From Hespellia stercorisuis DSM 15480 (GTDB lineage Bacteria > Bacillota > Clostridia > Lachnospirales > Lachnospiraceae), in the NCBI RefSeq assembly GCF_900142165.1, contig NZ_FQZY01000031.1, positions 1 to 51,997 of the forward strand: a DNA stretch of 51,997 nucleotides, read 5' to 3'. Within the stretch, counting starts at the first letter, position 1. Every line of letters begins with the position of its first letter. Of the stretch, positions 15,481 through 24,647 are shown in pieces. Under the pieces are notes generated by a model. The model was not told where the DNA came from, searched no databases, and was given only the letters and a program-made list of their open reading frames with translations. The translations under genes were made by a program, and so were the position numbers.

Positions 15481-15616
15481 AACTATACTGATTCCTTTCC
15501 CATTTTTTGTGCTGTCATCTGCTGCTGTCATCGCCCATACAGTGCATCAGCTGCACTGAACGGGACGAGAATGTTGCCGCCCTCTGTATTTAAAACAGGG
15601 GTTATCATTGGTAAGA

Positions 15617-16360
15617 TCAAATGCATCCGCTCCCCGACCGGTCGATAAGCTCGGCAACAATCTGTTCCATTTTCTCACACTGTTCTTTTGTGATAGTAAT
15701 GGTATTCCCTTTTCGCCCGATCAGATTCTCATCCTCGAACTTTTTCACAGAACGATTCACGGTTTTCACACAGAGTCCCGACTGTTCTGCCAGTTCCTGC
15801 CTTGTGCTTTTCAGCTCAAACGCATCCTGTTTTGCGTAGTTTCTATACAAGTCGGCAAAAAGCATACACAGTCTGTCTGAGCCCTGCAGGAAAAGAAACG
15901 CTCTTCCGTTTCTTCCCTCCATGAGCAGATATTCACCGATTGCCTTCGCCTCCTGCTTCAGCGCCTTAATATCCGTCTTCAACCACCGCTCAAATTGCCT
16001 TTTCGGAATCGCGATCATGGTACATGGTGTCATCGTAATCAGCGTGGTCTGGTATTTATCCAGATCCATGACAATCTCCATCCCGCCCAACGCGTACACG
16101 CCCTCGAACCGCATGAAATCATAGGTTGTTCCATAAATCCGGTAATCCGTCCCCTTCACCGTCCCCTTTCCGATGATGTAAACCATATCCACCACAGCAT
16201 TTTCATGTACAAGTGTAGTTCCCTTCTCAAGCTGCAACACCTGAAAGGCATTCATGAGCCACAGCGGTGCACTGTCAAAGTACGCCTCAAGCTGCTCCCT
16301 TCTATCCCTCTCCAATTCTTTCAGGAAAGGCAGTACCTGATATATATACTTTTGTTCCAT
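15617..16360 (-). CDS. Crp/Fnr family transcriptional regulator
   Basis: A 247-residue regulator with an N-terminal cyclic-nucleotide-binding-like beta barrel (about 15-135: VVDMVYIIGKGTVKG, GGMEIVMDLDKYQTTLITMTPC), a long dimer helix, and a C-terminal winged helix (STRQELAEQSGLCVKTVNRSVKKFEDENLI). No N-terminal cysteine cluster of the Fnr type. The ligand pocket lacks the obvious cAMP-binding RxS motif, so the effector is unknown. It sits between the nucleoside-binding lipoprotein and the purine phosphorylase on the same strand with gaps of 84 and 136 bases; a role in nucleoside gene control is inferred from position only. GGAGAGG precedes ATG 16360. Confidence 0.9.
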   Translation of the reverse strand: MEQKYIYQVLPFLKELERDRREQLEAYFDSAPLWLMNAFQVLQLEKGTTLVHENAVVDMVYIIGKGTVKGTDYRIYGTTYDFMRFEGVYALGGMEIVMDLDKYQTTLITMTPCTMIAIPKRQFERWLKTDIKALKQEAKAIGEYLLMEGRNGRAFLFLQGSDRLCMLFADLYRNYAKQDAFELKSTRQELAEQSGLCVKTVNRSVKKFEDENLIGRKGNTITITKEQCEKMEQIVAELIDRSGSGCI

Positions 16361-16444
16361 TTCACCTCTCCGATCTTAGTCTTCGAGCTTTGGGCACGTA
16401 AAAATCTACTATTCTGCAAATAGTCTTCCCGTTTCGGGCCGCAG

Positions 16445-17542
16445 CTACTGGATGTTCTCAACCTTCACGATCTCTGTCGGAACACCTGTTGCGTCCGTTG
16501 CTACCGAGTCGTCGTCCACCTTGATTGTTCCGTCCTGCAGTTTTGCATACAGCGCATCATATTTTTCCTGATTGAATACTTTGAATTTAGAGGAATCCAT
16601 CGGCAGTTCTATTCCGTTTTCCTTCGCTGTCAGTGTCAAAATTTTCCCGCCTTCAAAGGAACCGTCATAATAGCTTCCAACTGCATTGTATACAGAATCG
16701 CCAAGGTTCTTCATCGCTGATGTAATTACGGTATCTGACTCAGAAGACTGATCAACGTCAACACCGATCACGTAGGTTCCTGCTGCTTCTGCTGCTTTCA
16801 TTACTGAGTTTCCTACTCCGCCGCCGCAGGCAAAGATACACTGTGTTCCTTCTTTATACCATGAAGCTGCTTTTGTCTGTGCTTCCGGAGATGCATCAAA
16901 GTTCCCCATGTAGGTGTACTTTACATTTACATCTGCAATTCCAAGCTCTTTTGCTGCCGCATCTGCACCTTCAATAAATCCATATCCGTAACGGATAACT
17001 GCCGGCACTGCGATTCCACCCATGAATCCAAGCTGTGTGTAGCCTTCCTCAACTGCTGCGTAGCCCGCCAGATAACCTGCCTGCTGTTCTGCATAGAAGA
17101 TGGAAAGTACATTTTTCTCGATAGTCTGATTGCCGTCCGCATCCTGCGGTGCAGCGTCGATGATCACAAATGTCACATCCGGATATTTAGTCTGCGCGTT
17201 CAAAATCGGAACCTCGAAGAGGAATCCAGGTGTCACGATAACCTTCGCTCCGCCCTTTACCGCGAGATCGATTGCCGTTGAGCATGCTTCGTCTGATTTC
17301 TCTGATGGTTTATAGTACTTACAGGTCAGATCATTGTCCTTTGCATATTTCTCCAGGCCTTCCCAGGATCCCTGGTTGAAGGATTTGTCATCAATCGTTC
17401 CCACATCTGTGATCAGTGCCAGCTCATAACCGCCACCCGATCCCTTTGTACTTCCTCCGTCCGCTGTCGGTTTGCTTGCACATCCTGCCATTCCCATCAC
17501 CATCGCTCCTGCTAATAGCAGGCTTAAAATTTTCTTTTTCAT
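16445..17542 (-). CDS. BMP family nucleoside-binding lipoprotein
   Basis: A 365-residue solute-binding lipoprotein of the Bmp/PnrA family, which binds purine and pyrimidine nucleosides for an ABC importer. Signal peptide with lipobox ending at Cys21 (MGMAGC), a short glycine/serine linker, then ALITDVGTIDDKSFNQGSWEGL, the family's first binding strand, and later FAEQQAGYLAG-like (here YAEQQAGYLAGYAA), FACGGGVGNSVMKAAEAAG and VIGVDVDQS. The start ATG 17542 has CAAGGAGG upstream; the long N-terminal open extension is ignored because it would hide the signal peptide. Matches the two permeases and ATPase at 19121-22708. Confidence 0.95.
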   Translation of the reverse strand: MKKKILSLLLAGAMVMGMAGCASKPTADGGSTKGSGGGYELALITDVGTIDDKSFNQGSWEGLEKYAKDNDLTCKYYKPSEKSDEACSTAIDLAVKGGAKVIVTPGFLFEVPILNAQTKYPDVTFVIIDAAPQDADGNQTIEKNVLSIFYAEQQAGYLAGYAAVEEGYTQLGFMGGIAVPAVIRYGYGFIEGADAAAKELGIADVNVKYTYMGNFDASPEAQTKAASWYKEGTQCIFACGGGVGNSVMKAAEAAGTYVIGVDVDQSSESDTVITSAMKNLGDSVYNAVGSYYDGSFEGGKILTLTAKENGIELPMDSSKFKVFNQEKYDALYAKLQDGTIKVDDDSVATDATGVPTEIVKVENIQ

Positions 17543-17726
17543 CCTTTTCGTCCTCCTTGACTTTTTTGTTGTTGCCAACGATTCACAGTCCGTCCGCTGA
17601 TGTATCCACAGACCGGTTCCAAACCGCTGATACTTTATATAAATGTCCCGCAGCGCTTCTGGTTCCCAGACATCCTTGACCGTCCGGTTTCCAATCACCG
17701 CAGCACTTTTATAATCTGTTTTTCCA

Positions 17727-19061
17727 CTATGCTTCTATGTCAAACCGCTCCACCGAGTCTTTTGTGATTCTTGCGAAAATCAATGGTTCTTCTTTTGCCT
17801 TCTCCGGCGCGATTGTCACGGCCTCCTCGTATTTTGCATCTGCCGCAGCGAACAGCGCTTCATCCGATGCGAACATCGTCGCAATTTCCATTCCTTCTTC
17901 CACGTAGTCTCCCACCTTGCTGTGGAGAATAATTCCCGCGGAGAAATCAATGGTGCTCTCCTTTGTCTCCCGTCCTGCGCCGAGCATTGCCGATGCGATT
18001 CCACATTTCTCAGTGTCCATGAAGGTAATGTAGCCGGATTTTTTCGCCACCACCTTATGACTGTATGGTGCCTTTGCAAAATTGCCGGTATCTCTGATGA
18101 CAGAAACGTCTCCGCCCTGTGCCTCCACCATGGCCGCCAGACGCTCCAGCGCACTGCCGTCGGCGATGACTGCTTTTACCATATCCCTGCAGGAATCCAA
18201 ATCTCCTTTTCCCGCGAGGAACAGCATGTTCGCCGCAAGGTTCAGGCACACCTCTGACAAATCTGCAGGTCCATTTCCCTTTAAGGTCTCCACCGCCTCG
18301 ATCACTTCCAGGCTGTTGCCAATATTATGTCCCAATGGGATATCCATATCCGTAATCAGCGCTACGGTTCTCTTTCCGGCATTCTCGCCGATTGCCACCA
18401 TCTCCTGTGCCAGCGCGATGGAATCCTCCACAGTCTTCATGAAGGCACCGCTTCCGGTCTTCACATCCAGCAAGATGCAGTCGCTGCCCGCCGCCAGCTT
18501 CTTGCTCATGATAGAAACCGCGATCAGAGGTATGGAATCTACGGTCGCCGTCACATCGCGCAGCGCGTACAGCTTCTTGTCAGCAGGTGTCATGTTGCCG
18601 GACTGTCCGATCACACTGAGTCCCGTCTTGTTTACCACTTCAAAGAATTTTTCCTGCGTGAGTGAGGTCTGCATTCCTGGAATCGACTCCATCTTATCTA
18701 CTGTTCCTCCCGTATGTCCCAGCCCGCGGCCGGACATCTTTGCAACCTTCACACCGCACGCCGCAACAATGGGAGCAATAATCAGGGTAGTCTTGTCCCC
18801 CACCCCGCCGGTGGAATGCTTATCGACCTTCACCCCCTCAATTCCGGACAGATCCACCATGTCACCGGAGTGCGCAACCGCATTGGTCATGGAGAGAGTC
18901 TCTTCCTCCGTCATCCCCTGGAAATATACTGCCATCAGGAACGCAGACATCTGATAATCCGGAATCTCTCCCGCCACATAGCCTGTAATCATAAAATCGA
19001 TTTCGTCTGCAGTCAGTGTACCGCCATTTCTTTTTTTCATAATCAAGTCATACATTCTCAT
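17727..19061 (-). CDS. pdp: Pyrimidine-nucleoside phosphorylase
   Basis: A 444-residue enzyme that phosphorolyses thymidine, deoxyuridine and uridine. It starts with the all-alpha domain (MRMYDLIMKKRNGGTLTADE), followed by the glycosyl-transferase domain with the phosphate loop VDKHSTGGVGDKTTL (about 79-93), MSGRGLGHTGGTVDKMESI, LYALRDVTATVDSI and DVKTGSGAFMK, and ends with the C-terminal beta domain (ISFSAGI-like region, KVGDYVEEGMEIA). Length and all motifs are standard. Some databases call this gene deoA; the wide specificity typical of Firmicutes is an inference. Lies between the permease and lipoprotein genes of the nucleoside importer. Confidence 0.95.
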   Translation of the reverse strand: MRMYDLIMKKRNGGTLTADEIDFMITGYVAGEIPDYQMSAFLMAVYFQGMTEEETLSMTNAVAHSGDMVDLSGIEGVKVDKHSTGGVGDKTTLIIAPIVAACGVKVAKMSGRGLGHTGGTVDKMESIPGMQTSLTQEKFFEVVNKTGLSVIGQSGNMTPADKKLYALRDVTATVDSIPLIAVSIMSKKLAAGSDCILLDVKTGSGAFMKTVEDSIALAQEMVAIGENAGKRTVALITDMDIPLGHNIGNSLEVIEAVETLKGNGPADLSEVCLNLAANMLFLAGKGDLDSCRDMVKAVIADGSALERLAAMVEAQGGDVSVIRDTGNFAKAPYSHKVVAKKSGYITFMDTEKCGIASAMLGAGRETKESTIDFSAGIILHSKVGDYVEEGMEIATMFASDEALFAAADAKYEEAVTIAPEKAKEEPLIFARITKDSVERFDIEA

Positions 19062-19090
19062 AACTGTTTCCCCTGTTTCTTTTATGTCAA

Positions 19091-19110
19091 AGCGGATATT
19101 CGCAATCCAC
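19091..19110. repeat. Dispersed hairpin repeat, copy 3 (degenerate)
   Basis: AGCGGATATTCGCAATCCAC matches the first 17 bases of the hairpin seen at 2566 and 6975 but the closing arm has decayed (ATCCAC for ATCCGC). It occupies the 59-base gap between permease and phosphorylase genes and reads GGATTGCGAATATCCGC then TTTGAC on the minus strand. Confidence 0.5.
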
Positions 19111-19120
19111 CCTGCTGTTT

Positions 19121-20074
19121 CTATCTGCTGCCCTTATCATACGGAATACCTTCCGCCTTCGGTGCCTGAGAGTTTTTAGACAAAAATGCCAAAATGATCA
19201 ATGTCGCAATATACGGGATCATCTTGTATACATCCTTCGGAATCGGCAGGTCCTTCAGCAGCGGAATTGCAGAGTACGCGCTTGCAAGCGTCTTCATAAT
19301 TCCAAAGAAAAATGCCGCAAAGAAAATCTTTCCGCTTCTCCACTGACCGAAGATCAGCACTGCGAGTGCCAGAAAACCATATCCGGCAACGCTTCCGTTA
19401 AAGTTCGTGGATGTCGGGATCACAAATACCAGACCGCCGATTCCCGCAAGTATACCGGAGATCACGGTTCCTGCATAACGGATTTTTGTCACATTAACGC
19501 CCACTGAATCCGCTGCTCCCGGATGCTCACCGCAGGCTCTCAGCCGCAGTCCGAACCGGGTGTTGTTGATGACGATGGTCGCAATGATAAAAATCAGGAT
19601 TCCCACATAAGTCGTAACATAGCAGTTCTGGAAAAACAAATCACCAATTATCGGAATATCTCCCAGCACCGGAACCTTGCTGATATGGAACGTATCGGTG
19701 AACTGAATCTGCTGCACGCCCTGAATCATCCTGGCCACAAAAATTGCGAATGCAGGTGCGAACATATTCAGTGCCGTACCGCTGATGGTCTGATCCGCCT
19801 TCATGTTGATTGCCGCAAATGCATGCAGCAGCGAGAACACGCCACCCGTGACACCGGACACCAGGATTGCCAAAAGCAGCAGCATCTGTCCGCTCAGACT
19901 GCTCTGGAAAATATTAATGAAAAAGATTCCCGTGAAGGCACCCATAACCATAATACCTTCCAGCGCGATATTGATGACACCGCTCCGCTCCGCGTACATA
20001 CCGCCGATTGCTACGATCAGAAGCGGGATGGCAAAAAACATGGTCTGTTGAATTACAAAATAAAATGTATTCAT
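19121..20074 (-). CDS. Nucleoside ABC transporter permease (second)
   Basis: A 317-residue permease of the BPD_transp_2 (branched-chain amino acid / sugar / nucleoside) type with eight to nine hydrophobic helices. Typical landmarks are MYAERSGVINIALEGIMVMGAF near the N-terminus and RLRACGEHPGAADSVGVNVTKIRYAG, the cytoplasmic EAA-like loop. It pairs with the permease upstream to form a heterodimeric channel for the Bmp-type nucleoside importer. Starts 2 bases after the previous gene's stop (20077), clearly co-translated. Confidence 0.93.
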   Translation of the reverse strand: MNTFYFVIQQTMFFAIPLLIVAIGGMYAERSGVINIALEGIMVMGAFTGIFFINIFQSSLSGQMLLLLAILVSGVTGGVFSLLHAFAAINMKADQTISGTALNMFAPAFAIFVARMIQGVQQIQFTDTFHISKVPVLGDIPIIGDLFFQNCYVTTYVGILIFIIATIVINNTRFGLRLRACGEHPGAADSVGVNVTKIRYAGTVISGILAGIGGLVFVIPTSTNFNGSVAGYGFLALAVLIFGQWRSGKIFFAAFFFGIMKTLASAYSAIPLLKDLPIPKDVYKMIPYIATLIILAFLSKNSQAPKAEGIPYDKGSR

Positions 20075-20076
20075 GT

Positions 20077-21186
20077 TTACTTATCCCCCTTTCCGTTCGC
20101 TGCTGACTTTTTCGTCCGCTTTTGCTGAAATTTGTGGATCATTTCCTTGAACAGCAGAGAAAGTGCTCCACAATAAATGATTGCTGCGATGATCATGTCG
20201 ATGACCTCCGGTACAAAATCGAACAGCTGCATGTTGTAACCGCCGACTGTGATATGACCGATGAAGAGTCCCGCAAATAAAATTCCGATCGGATTGGACA
20301 GTCCCAGCAGGGCAACCGCAATACCGTTGAAGCCTTCTGCCGCGATCACATCCAGCACCTGCAGATATCTTCCCGAATTGGCAAGATAGAGCAGTGCTCC
20401 GCCGAGTCCCGCAAGAGCTCCGGCAATTACCATAGAAAGAATTACGTTTCTCTTCGCATTGATACCCGCATACTTACTGGCGCTCGGATTCTGTCCGCAG
20501 GCTTTCAGTTCATAGCCGAAGGTTGTCTTATTCAGCACAATGTACACGATAACCGCAAATATCACTGCGATGAGAATCCCCGTGTTCAGATTCGTTCCGG
20601 GGAACAGCTTGTCCAGCCCGGCTCTCGGAAGGTTCGCACCCGCCGCAACCGGAAGAGACTGGTTCTTCACCTGATCATAGCAGAACTCCTGAATCGCCAT
20701 GTTCACTCCATACATTCCAATATAGTTCATCATAATAGAAGAAATTACTTCGTTCACATTCAGACAGGCCTTGAGCAGTCCCGGAACAAATCCCCAGACT
20801 GCACCGGCTGCCATGGCTGCGATCAGCGCCACCACCCAGTGAAGTCCTGCCGGAAGAAATGTCATCTTGACACCCACCAGAACCGCCGCGAATGCTCCCA
20901 TTGTAAATTGTCCGGATGCTCCGATATTAAACAGACCGGTCTTAAATGCAAATCCCACAGACAGACCGGTCATGATGATCGGCGTCGCTGTATAGAGCAC
21001 GTTACCGATCCCGGAGATGCCGTCCGTAAAACCGCCCTGTATGATCATCATAAATCCGTTCCAGGCCTGACTCGGGTTGCTGATCAGCAGGATGATCAGG
21101 CCGAACAACAATCCTGCAATAATTGCCATCAGGGAAGACGAAAAATTAACGATCCCTTCTCCCTGGAATAATTTCTTACGCTTCAT
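20077..21186 (-). CDS. Nucleoside ABC transporter permease (first)
   Basis: A 369-residue permease of the same BPD_transp_2 class as its downstream partner, with FKTGLFNIGASGQFTMGAF as the N-terminal family motif and ELKACGQNPSASKYAGINAKRN as the ATPase-contact loop. The N-terminus has an extra cytoplasmic stretch and an extracellular insertion around CYDQVKNQSLPVAAGANLPRAG. Start ATG 21186 lies within the last codons of the ATPase gene (11-base overlap). Confidence 0.93.
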   Translation of the reverse strand: MKRKKLFQGEGIVNFSSSLMAIIAGLLFGLIILLISNPSQAWNGFMMIIQGGFTDGISGIGNVLYTATPIIMTGLSVGFAFKTGLFNIGASGQFTMGAFAAVLVGVKMTFLPAGLHWVVALIAAMAAGAVWGFVPGLLKACLNVNEVISSIMMNYIGMYGVNMAIQEFCYDQVKNQSLPVAAGANLPRAGLDKLFPGTNLNTGILIAVIFAVIVYIVLNKTTFGYELKACGQNPSASKYAGINAKRNVILSMVIAGALAGLGGALLYLANSGRYLQVLDVIAAEGFNGIAVALLGLSNPIGILFAGLFIGHITVGGYNMQLFDFVPEVIDMIIAAIIYCGALSLLFKEMIHKFQQKRTKKSAANGKGDK

Positions 21187-22708
21187 TGCCCACACTCCTT
21201 TTCGCTCCGGCCATATAAAGTCCAAGCTCCTCTACCGTGACTTCTCCCGGCACTACATCGGCTACGATTTCTCCTTCGTACATCACCAGAATCCGATCAC
21301 TTACATTCATTACCTCATCCAGTTCCAGCGATACCAGAAGCACTGCTTTTCCTTCGTCTCTCTGACGCACCAGTTGCTTGTGAATATATTCGATTGCCCC
21401 TACGTCAAGTCCACGTACCGGCTGTACCGCCACCACGACCTCCGGGTTTCTGTCCAGCTCGCGGGCGATAATCGCTTTCTGCTGGTTTCCGCCGGACATT
21501 CCTCTCGCCTGACTCACAGCGCCCTGACTGGAACGAATGTCAAACTGTTTGATCAGTTCCTCTGCATATGTGTGAATCTTGTCGAATCTGATAAATCCAT
21601 GACTCTGGAACCGTTTCTCATAGTACGTCTGGAGCACCAGATTCTCCTGAAGCGTGAAGTCCAGTACCAGGCCATCCTTGTGTCGATCCTCTGGAATATG
21701 TGCCATTCCATCCTTGCACTTCTGTCGGATGCTCTCCTGGGTGATTTCTTTTCCGTTCATAAAGACCTGACCGCCATCCAGAGGCGCCATCCCGGTGATT
21801 CCGTACACCAGCTCGGACTGACCGTTTCCATCGATTCCTGCGATACAGAGGATCTCTCCCTTTCTTGCCTGGAAGGAAACGTGATTGACTGCATTCTTTC
21901 CGGAGGTTTTGGACTTCATGACCAGATCCTTTACTTCCAGCGCCACGTCCCCCAACTTCTGCCTGCCCTTTTCCACAATAAAGCTGACTTTTCTTCCTAC
22001 CATCATCTCCGACATTGCCTCCTTCGAGGTCTCTGCCACATCGATAGTCCCGATATAACGTCCTTTTCGCAGAACCGTACATCTGTTGGCAACAGCCTTG
22101 ATCTCATTGAGTTTATGGGTAATAAAGATGATGGATTTGCCTTCTTCCACCAGCTGCTTCATGACTTTCATCAGTTCTTCGATTTCCTGTGGTGTCAGCA
22201 CTGCCGTCGGCTCGTCAAAAATCAGAATATCGTTGTCACAGTAAAGCATCTTCAGGATCTCGACTCTCTGCTGCATTCCCACGGTGATATCTGAGATATA
22301 CGCATCCGGATCGATCTTGAATTTGTAACGCTCGCTGAGTTCCATGATCTTCTTCCTGGCCTCATCCATCTTTAGGAATCCATGCCGGATTGTCTCCCGA
22401 CCAAGTACGATGCTCTCAAGTACCGTAAAGTTGTGTACCAGTTTAAAGTGCTGATGTACCATTCCGATTCCAAGGTCGTTGGCATCATTTGGATTGTTGA
22501 TCTTCACTTCTTTTCCGTTTAGCTTGATCTGCCCGCCCTCCGGCTGATACAAACCGAAAAGTACGCTCATCAATGTAGATTTTCCTGCGCCATTCTCGCC
22601 CAGAAGTGCATGGATCTCGCCCTTTTTCACCTGAAGCGTAATGTCATCGTTGGCTTTAAAATCTCCGAATTGCTTCGTAATATGATTCATTTCTATTACA
22701 TAATCCAC
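21176..22708 (-). CDS. Nucleoside ABC transporter ATP-binding protein (double domain)
   Basis: A 510-residue tandem ABC ATPase of the sugar/nucleoside importer type. The first domain has Walker A GENGAGKST, a QQRVEI signature variant (VGMQQRVEILKML) and LIFDEPTAVL; the second keeps IDGNGQSELV in place of a classical Walker A, a signature MSGGNQQKAI and a degenerate Walker B (EVVVAVQPVRGLD), as usual in this family. I prefer GTG 22708 because AGGGAGGG stands 7 bases upstream; an ATG at 22726 that overlaps the cdd stop by four bases is the alternative. It energises the two permeases downstream. Confidence 0.92.
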   Translation of the reverse strand: MDYVIEMNHITKQFGDFKANDDITLQVKKGEIHALLGENGAGKSTLMSVLFGLYQPEGGQIKLNGKEVKINNPNDANDLGIGMVHQHFKLVHNFTVLESIVLGRETIRHGFLKMDEARKKIMELSERYKFKIDPDAYISDITVGMQQRVEILKMLYCDNDILIFDEPTAVLTPQEIEELMKVMKQLVEEGKSIIFITHKLNEIKAVANRCTVLRKGRYIGTIDVAETSKEAMSEMMVGRKVSFIVEKGRQKLGDVALEVKDLVMKSKTSGKNAVNHVSFQARKGEILCIAGIDGNGQSELVYGITGMAPLDGGQVFMNGKEITQESIRQKCKDGMAHIPEDRHKDGLVLDFTLQENLVLQTYYEKRFQSHGFIRFDKIHTYAEELIKQFDIRSSQGAVSQARGMSGGNQQKAIIARELDRNPEVVVAVQPVRGLDVGAIEYIHKQLVRQRDEGKAVLLVSLELDEVMNVSDRILVMYEGEIVADVVPGEVTVEELGLYMAGAKRSVGNEA

Positions 22709-22722
22709 TTTTGTTCCCTCCC

Positions 22723-23148
22723 TCATGAAAGTAAGTTATCCGGGCCGAATCCCATCGGCAGTAACTCCTCCAGTGTGTACACCCTGTAGTTATCCAGTCC
22801 ATTGCCGAGAATGATCTGAAAGTCCTTCGGATTACAGAACTCCTGCATCACCTGCCTGCACACGCCGCAGGGTGCACAGAAGTCTCCCTCTCCCGGCTTT
22901 TTTCCTTCCCAATTTCCTACGATCGCAATGGCTTTGAACTTCCTTATTCCCTCTGACACAGCCTTAAAAAATGCAGTTCGTTCTGCACAGTTTGTCGGTG
23001 TATAGGCAGCATTCTCTATGTTGCACCCACGGTAAACTGTCCCATTCTCCGCCAACAGCGCCGCACCAACCTGCCAGTGGGAATATGGAGTGTAGGCACT
23101 TTTCTGGGCCTCATAGGCCTCCGCCACCAGCCCTTTCCAATCTGTCAT
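22723..23148 (-). CDS. cdd: Cytidine deaminase
   Basis: A 141-residue tetrameric-type cytidine deaminase, converting (deoxy)cytidine to (deoxy)uridine. Zinc ligands and the catalytic glutamate are visible in TNCAERTAFF (Cys, Glu) and APCGVCRQV (Cys-x2-Cys), with GCNIENAAYTPT before them. In this locus it feeds cytidine into the pyrimidine phosphorylase. Its stop codon touches the transporter ATPase gene. Confidence 0.95.
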   Translation of the reverse strand: MTDWKGLVAEAYEAQKSAYTPYSHWQVGAALLAENGTVYRGCNIENAAYTPTNCAERTAFFKAVSEGIRKFKAIAIVGNWEGKKPGEGDFCAPCGVCRQVMQEFCNPKDFQIILGNGLDNYRVYTLEELLPMGFGPDNLLS

Positions 23149-23259
23149 CCCGTCTCCTCCTTTTTCGAAATCTGATTTGTACGCTCTTCTTTCTCTAATT
23201 CTTTCTCTTATTTTTTCTGCCTTAATATTTCAGTCTCTGTTTTCTGTTCTTTCTCAATC

Positions 23260-24444
23260 TTATTCTGCTGTGTTTCTCACGATCTTATCCTTGAAGCTGC
23301 TCCCATCCAGAGTTTCTTCTATATTGAACAGATCCAGCACCGTCGCCGCAATGTCTGCAAAGGAACTTCTTGTTCCCAGCGATACGTCTGACAGGATCTC
23401 TTCCCCATAGATCAGGAGCGGCGTGTACTCTCTGGTGTGGTCCGTCCCGCGAAATCCCGGATCACATCCGTGGTCTGCGGTGATCATCAGAACATCCTCC
23501 GGCCGCATCCGCTCCATAAAGGTTCCCAGCTGTCTGTCAAATTCCGCTGCCGCCTCCGCATATCCTTCTATATCATTGCGATGGCCGTACAGCATATCAA
23601 AATCCACCAGATTCACAAAGCAGAGTCCGTTGAAATCCTGATCCTGCAGTTTTATGGTCTTCTCCATCCCATCTGCGTTGTTCTGAATGCGCTGGGTATG
23701 CTGAATGCTTTTTCCCGCAAAAATATCATAAATCTTCCCGATTCCGTAAGTATCGAACCCCTGTTCCACCAGGCAGTCCATCATCGTCCTTTTGGGCGGC
23801 ACCAGCGAAAAATCGTGCCGGTTGGCTGTCCGGGTAAAGCTTCCAGGCTCTCCGGTAAACGGTCTTGCGATCACTCTGCCCACTCCGTGCTCCCCTGTCA
23901 GAAGCCGCCTTGCGATTTCACAGTACTCATACAGCTGTTCGATGGGAACCACATCCTTGTGGGCCGCTATCTGAAACACACTGTCCGCCGAAGTATAAAC
24001 GATCAAATCTCCGGTCTCCACATGCTGCTGTCCATAATCGCGAATCACATCCGTACCGGAATATGGCTTGTTACACAGAGTTCTCCGTCCGGTCTGCTGT
24101 TCAAACTCACTCAGCAGCTCTTTCGGAAAGCCATCGGGATATGTAGGGAGTGGCTTCTCGGAAATAATCCCCGCGATCTCCCAGTGTCCGATGGTCGTGT
24201 CCTTTCCACGGGACGCCTCCGCCATTCTTCCGTAAGCGCCAAGAGGACTTGATATCTTTTCCCCACAAGTCACATTCTCTATGTTGAACAATCCAATTTC
24301 TCTCATATTAGGAGTGTTGTACTTTTTTGATGCCACGATGGTTCCAAGTGTATTACAGCCCTCATCGCCAAATTCACGTGCATCCGACATCTCTCCAATT
24401 CCGTAACTATCCAATACAATCAGGAATATTCTTTTTATTTTCAT
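23260..24444 (-). CDS. deoB: Phosphopentomutase
   Basis: A 394-residue alkaline-phosphatase-superfamily mutase interconverting (deoxy)ribose 1-phosphate and 5-phosphate. Metal-binding motifs are intact: LIVLDSYGIGEM at residues 7-18 (first Mn ligand), KDTTIGHWE (nucleophile Thr of the family) and MITADHGCDPGFRGTDHTREY near residue 320-340. The cap domain lies between. ATG 24444 has a GGAGGGGG site upstream; a longer open frame upstream is AT-rich and includes the promoter, so it is not used. First enzyme gene of the minus-strand nucleoside operon. Confidence 0.96.
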   Translation of the reverse strand: MKIKRIFLIVLDSYGIGEMSDAREFGDEGCNTLGTIVASKKYNTPNMREIGLFNIENVTCGEKISSPLGAYGRMAEASRGKDTTIGHWEIAGIISEKPLPTYPDGFPKELLSEFEQQTGRRTLCNKPYSGTDVIRDYGQQHVETGDLIVYTSADSVFQIAAHKDVVPIEQLYEYCEIARRLLTGEHGVGRVIARPFTGEPGSFTRTANRHDFSLVPPKRTMMDCLVEQGFDTYGIGKIYDIFAGKSIQHTQRIQNNADGMEKTIKLQDQDFNGLCFVNLVDFDMLYGHRNDIEGYAEAAAEFDRQLGTFMERMRPEDVLMITADHGCDPGFRGTDHTREYTPLLIYGEEILSDVSLGTRSSFADIAATVLDLFNIEETLDGSSFKDKIVRNTAE

Positions 24445-24540
24445 TCTCCCCCTCCAAAATTTGTATATATTTTTCGCTGTCTGTAAGGAAATTATAGTCA
24501 AATTATACAATTCAAAAAAGGTCAAGAGTCTTTTTTTTAC

Positions 24541-24601
24541 ATTATTTTTTATCTTTGTAACTATAGTCAAAAAAGAGAGCTCCTTTACCGAAAAAGGACT
24601 C
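24541..24601 (-). promoter_or_regulatory. deoR terminator/attenuator followed by deoB promoter
   Basis: Hairpin GAGTCCTTT / AAAGGAGCTC (24601-24577) followed by TCTTTTTTGAC terminates or attenuates deoR readthrough. The same T-run merges into a promoter candidate TTGACT (24570-24565), 18 bases, AATAAT (24546-24541). TTGACTATA recurs 70 bases downstream (near 24500), which could be an operator or a second promoter. The rest of the 203-base gap is AT-rich leader. Confidence 0.5.
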
Positions 24602-24647
24602 GGGTTTTTAGTGATAATGTCCAATTCACTTTGTAAAAGATCTGTAA

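Noticed and set aside
21176-22708. Degenerate second ABC domain as evidence of a pseudogene
   Set aside because: Loss of the classical Walker A in the second domain is usual in tandem sugar/nucleoside importer ATPases.
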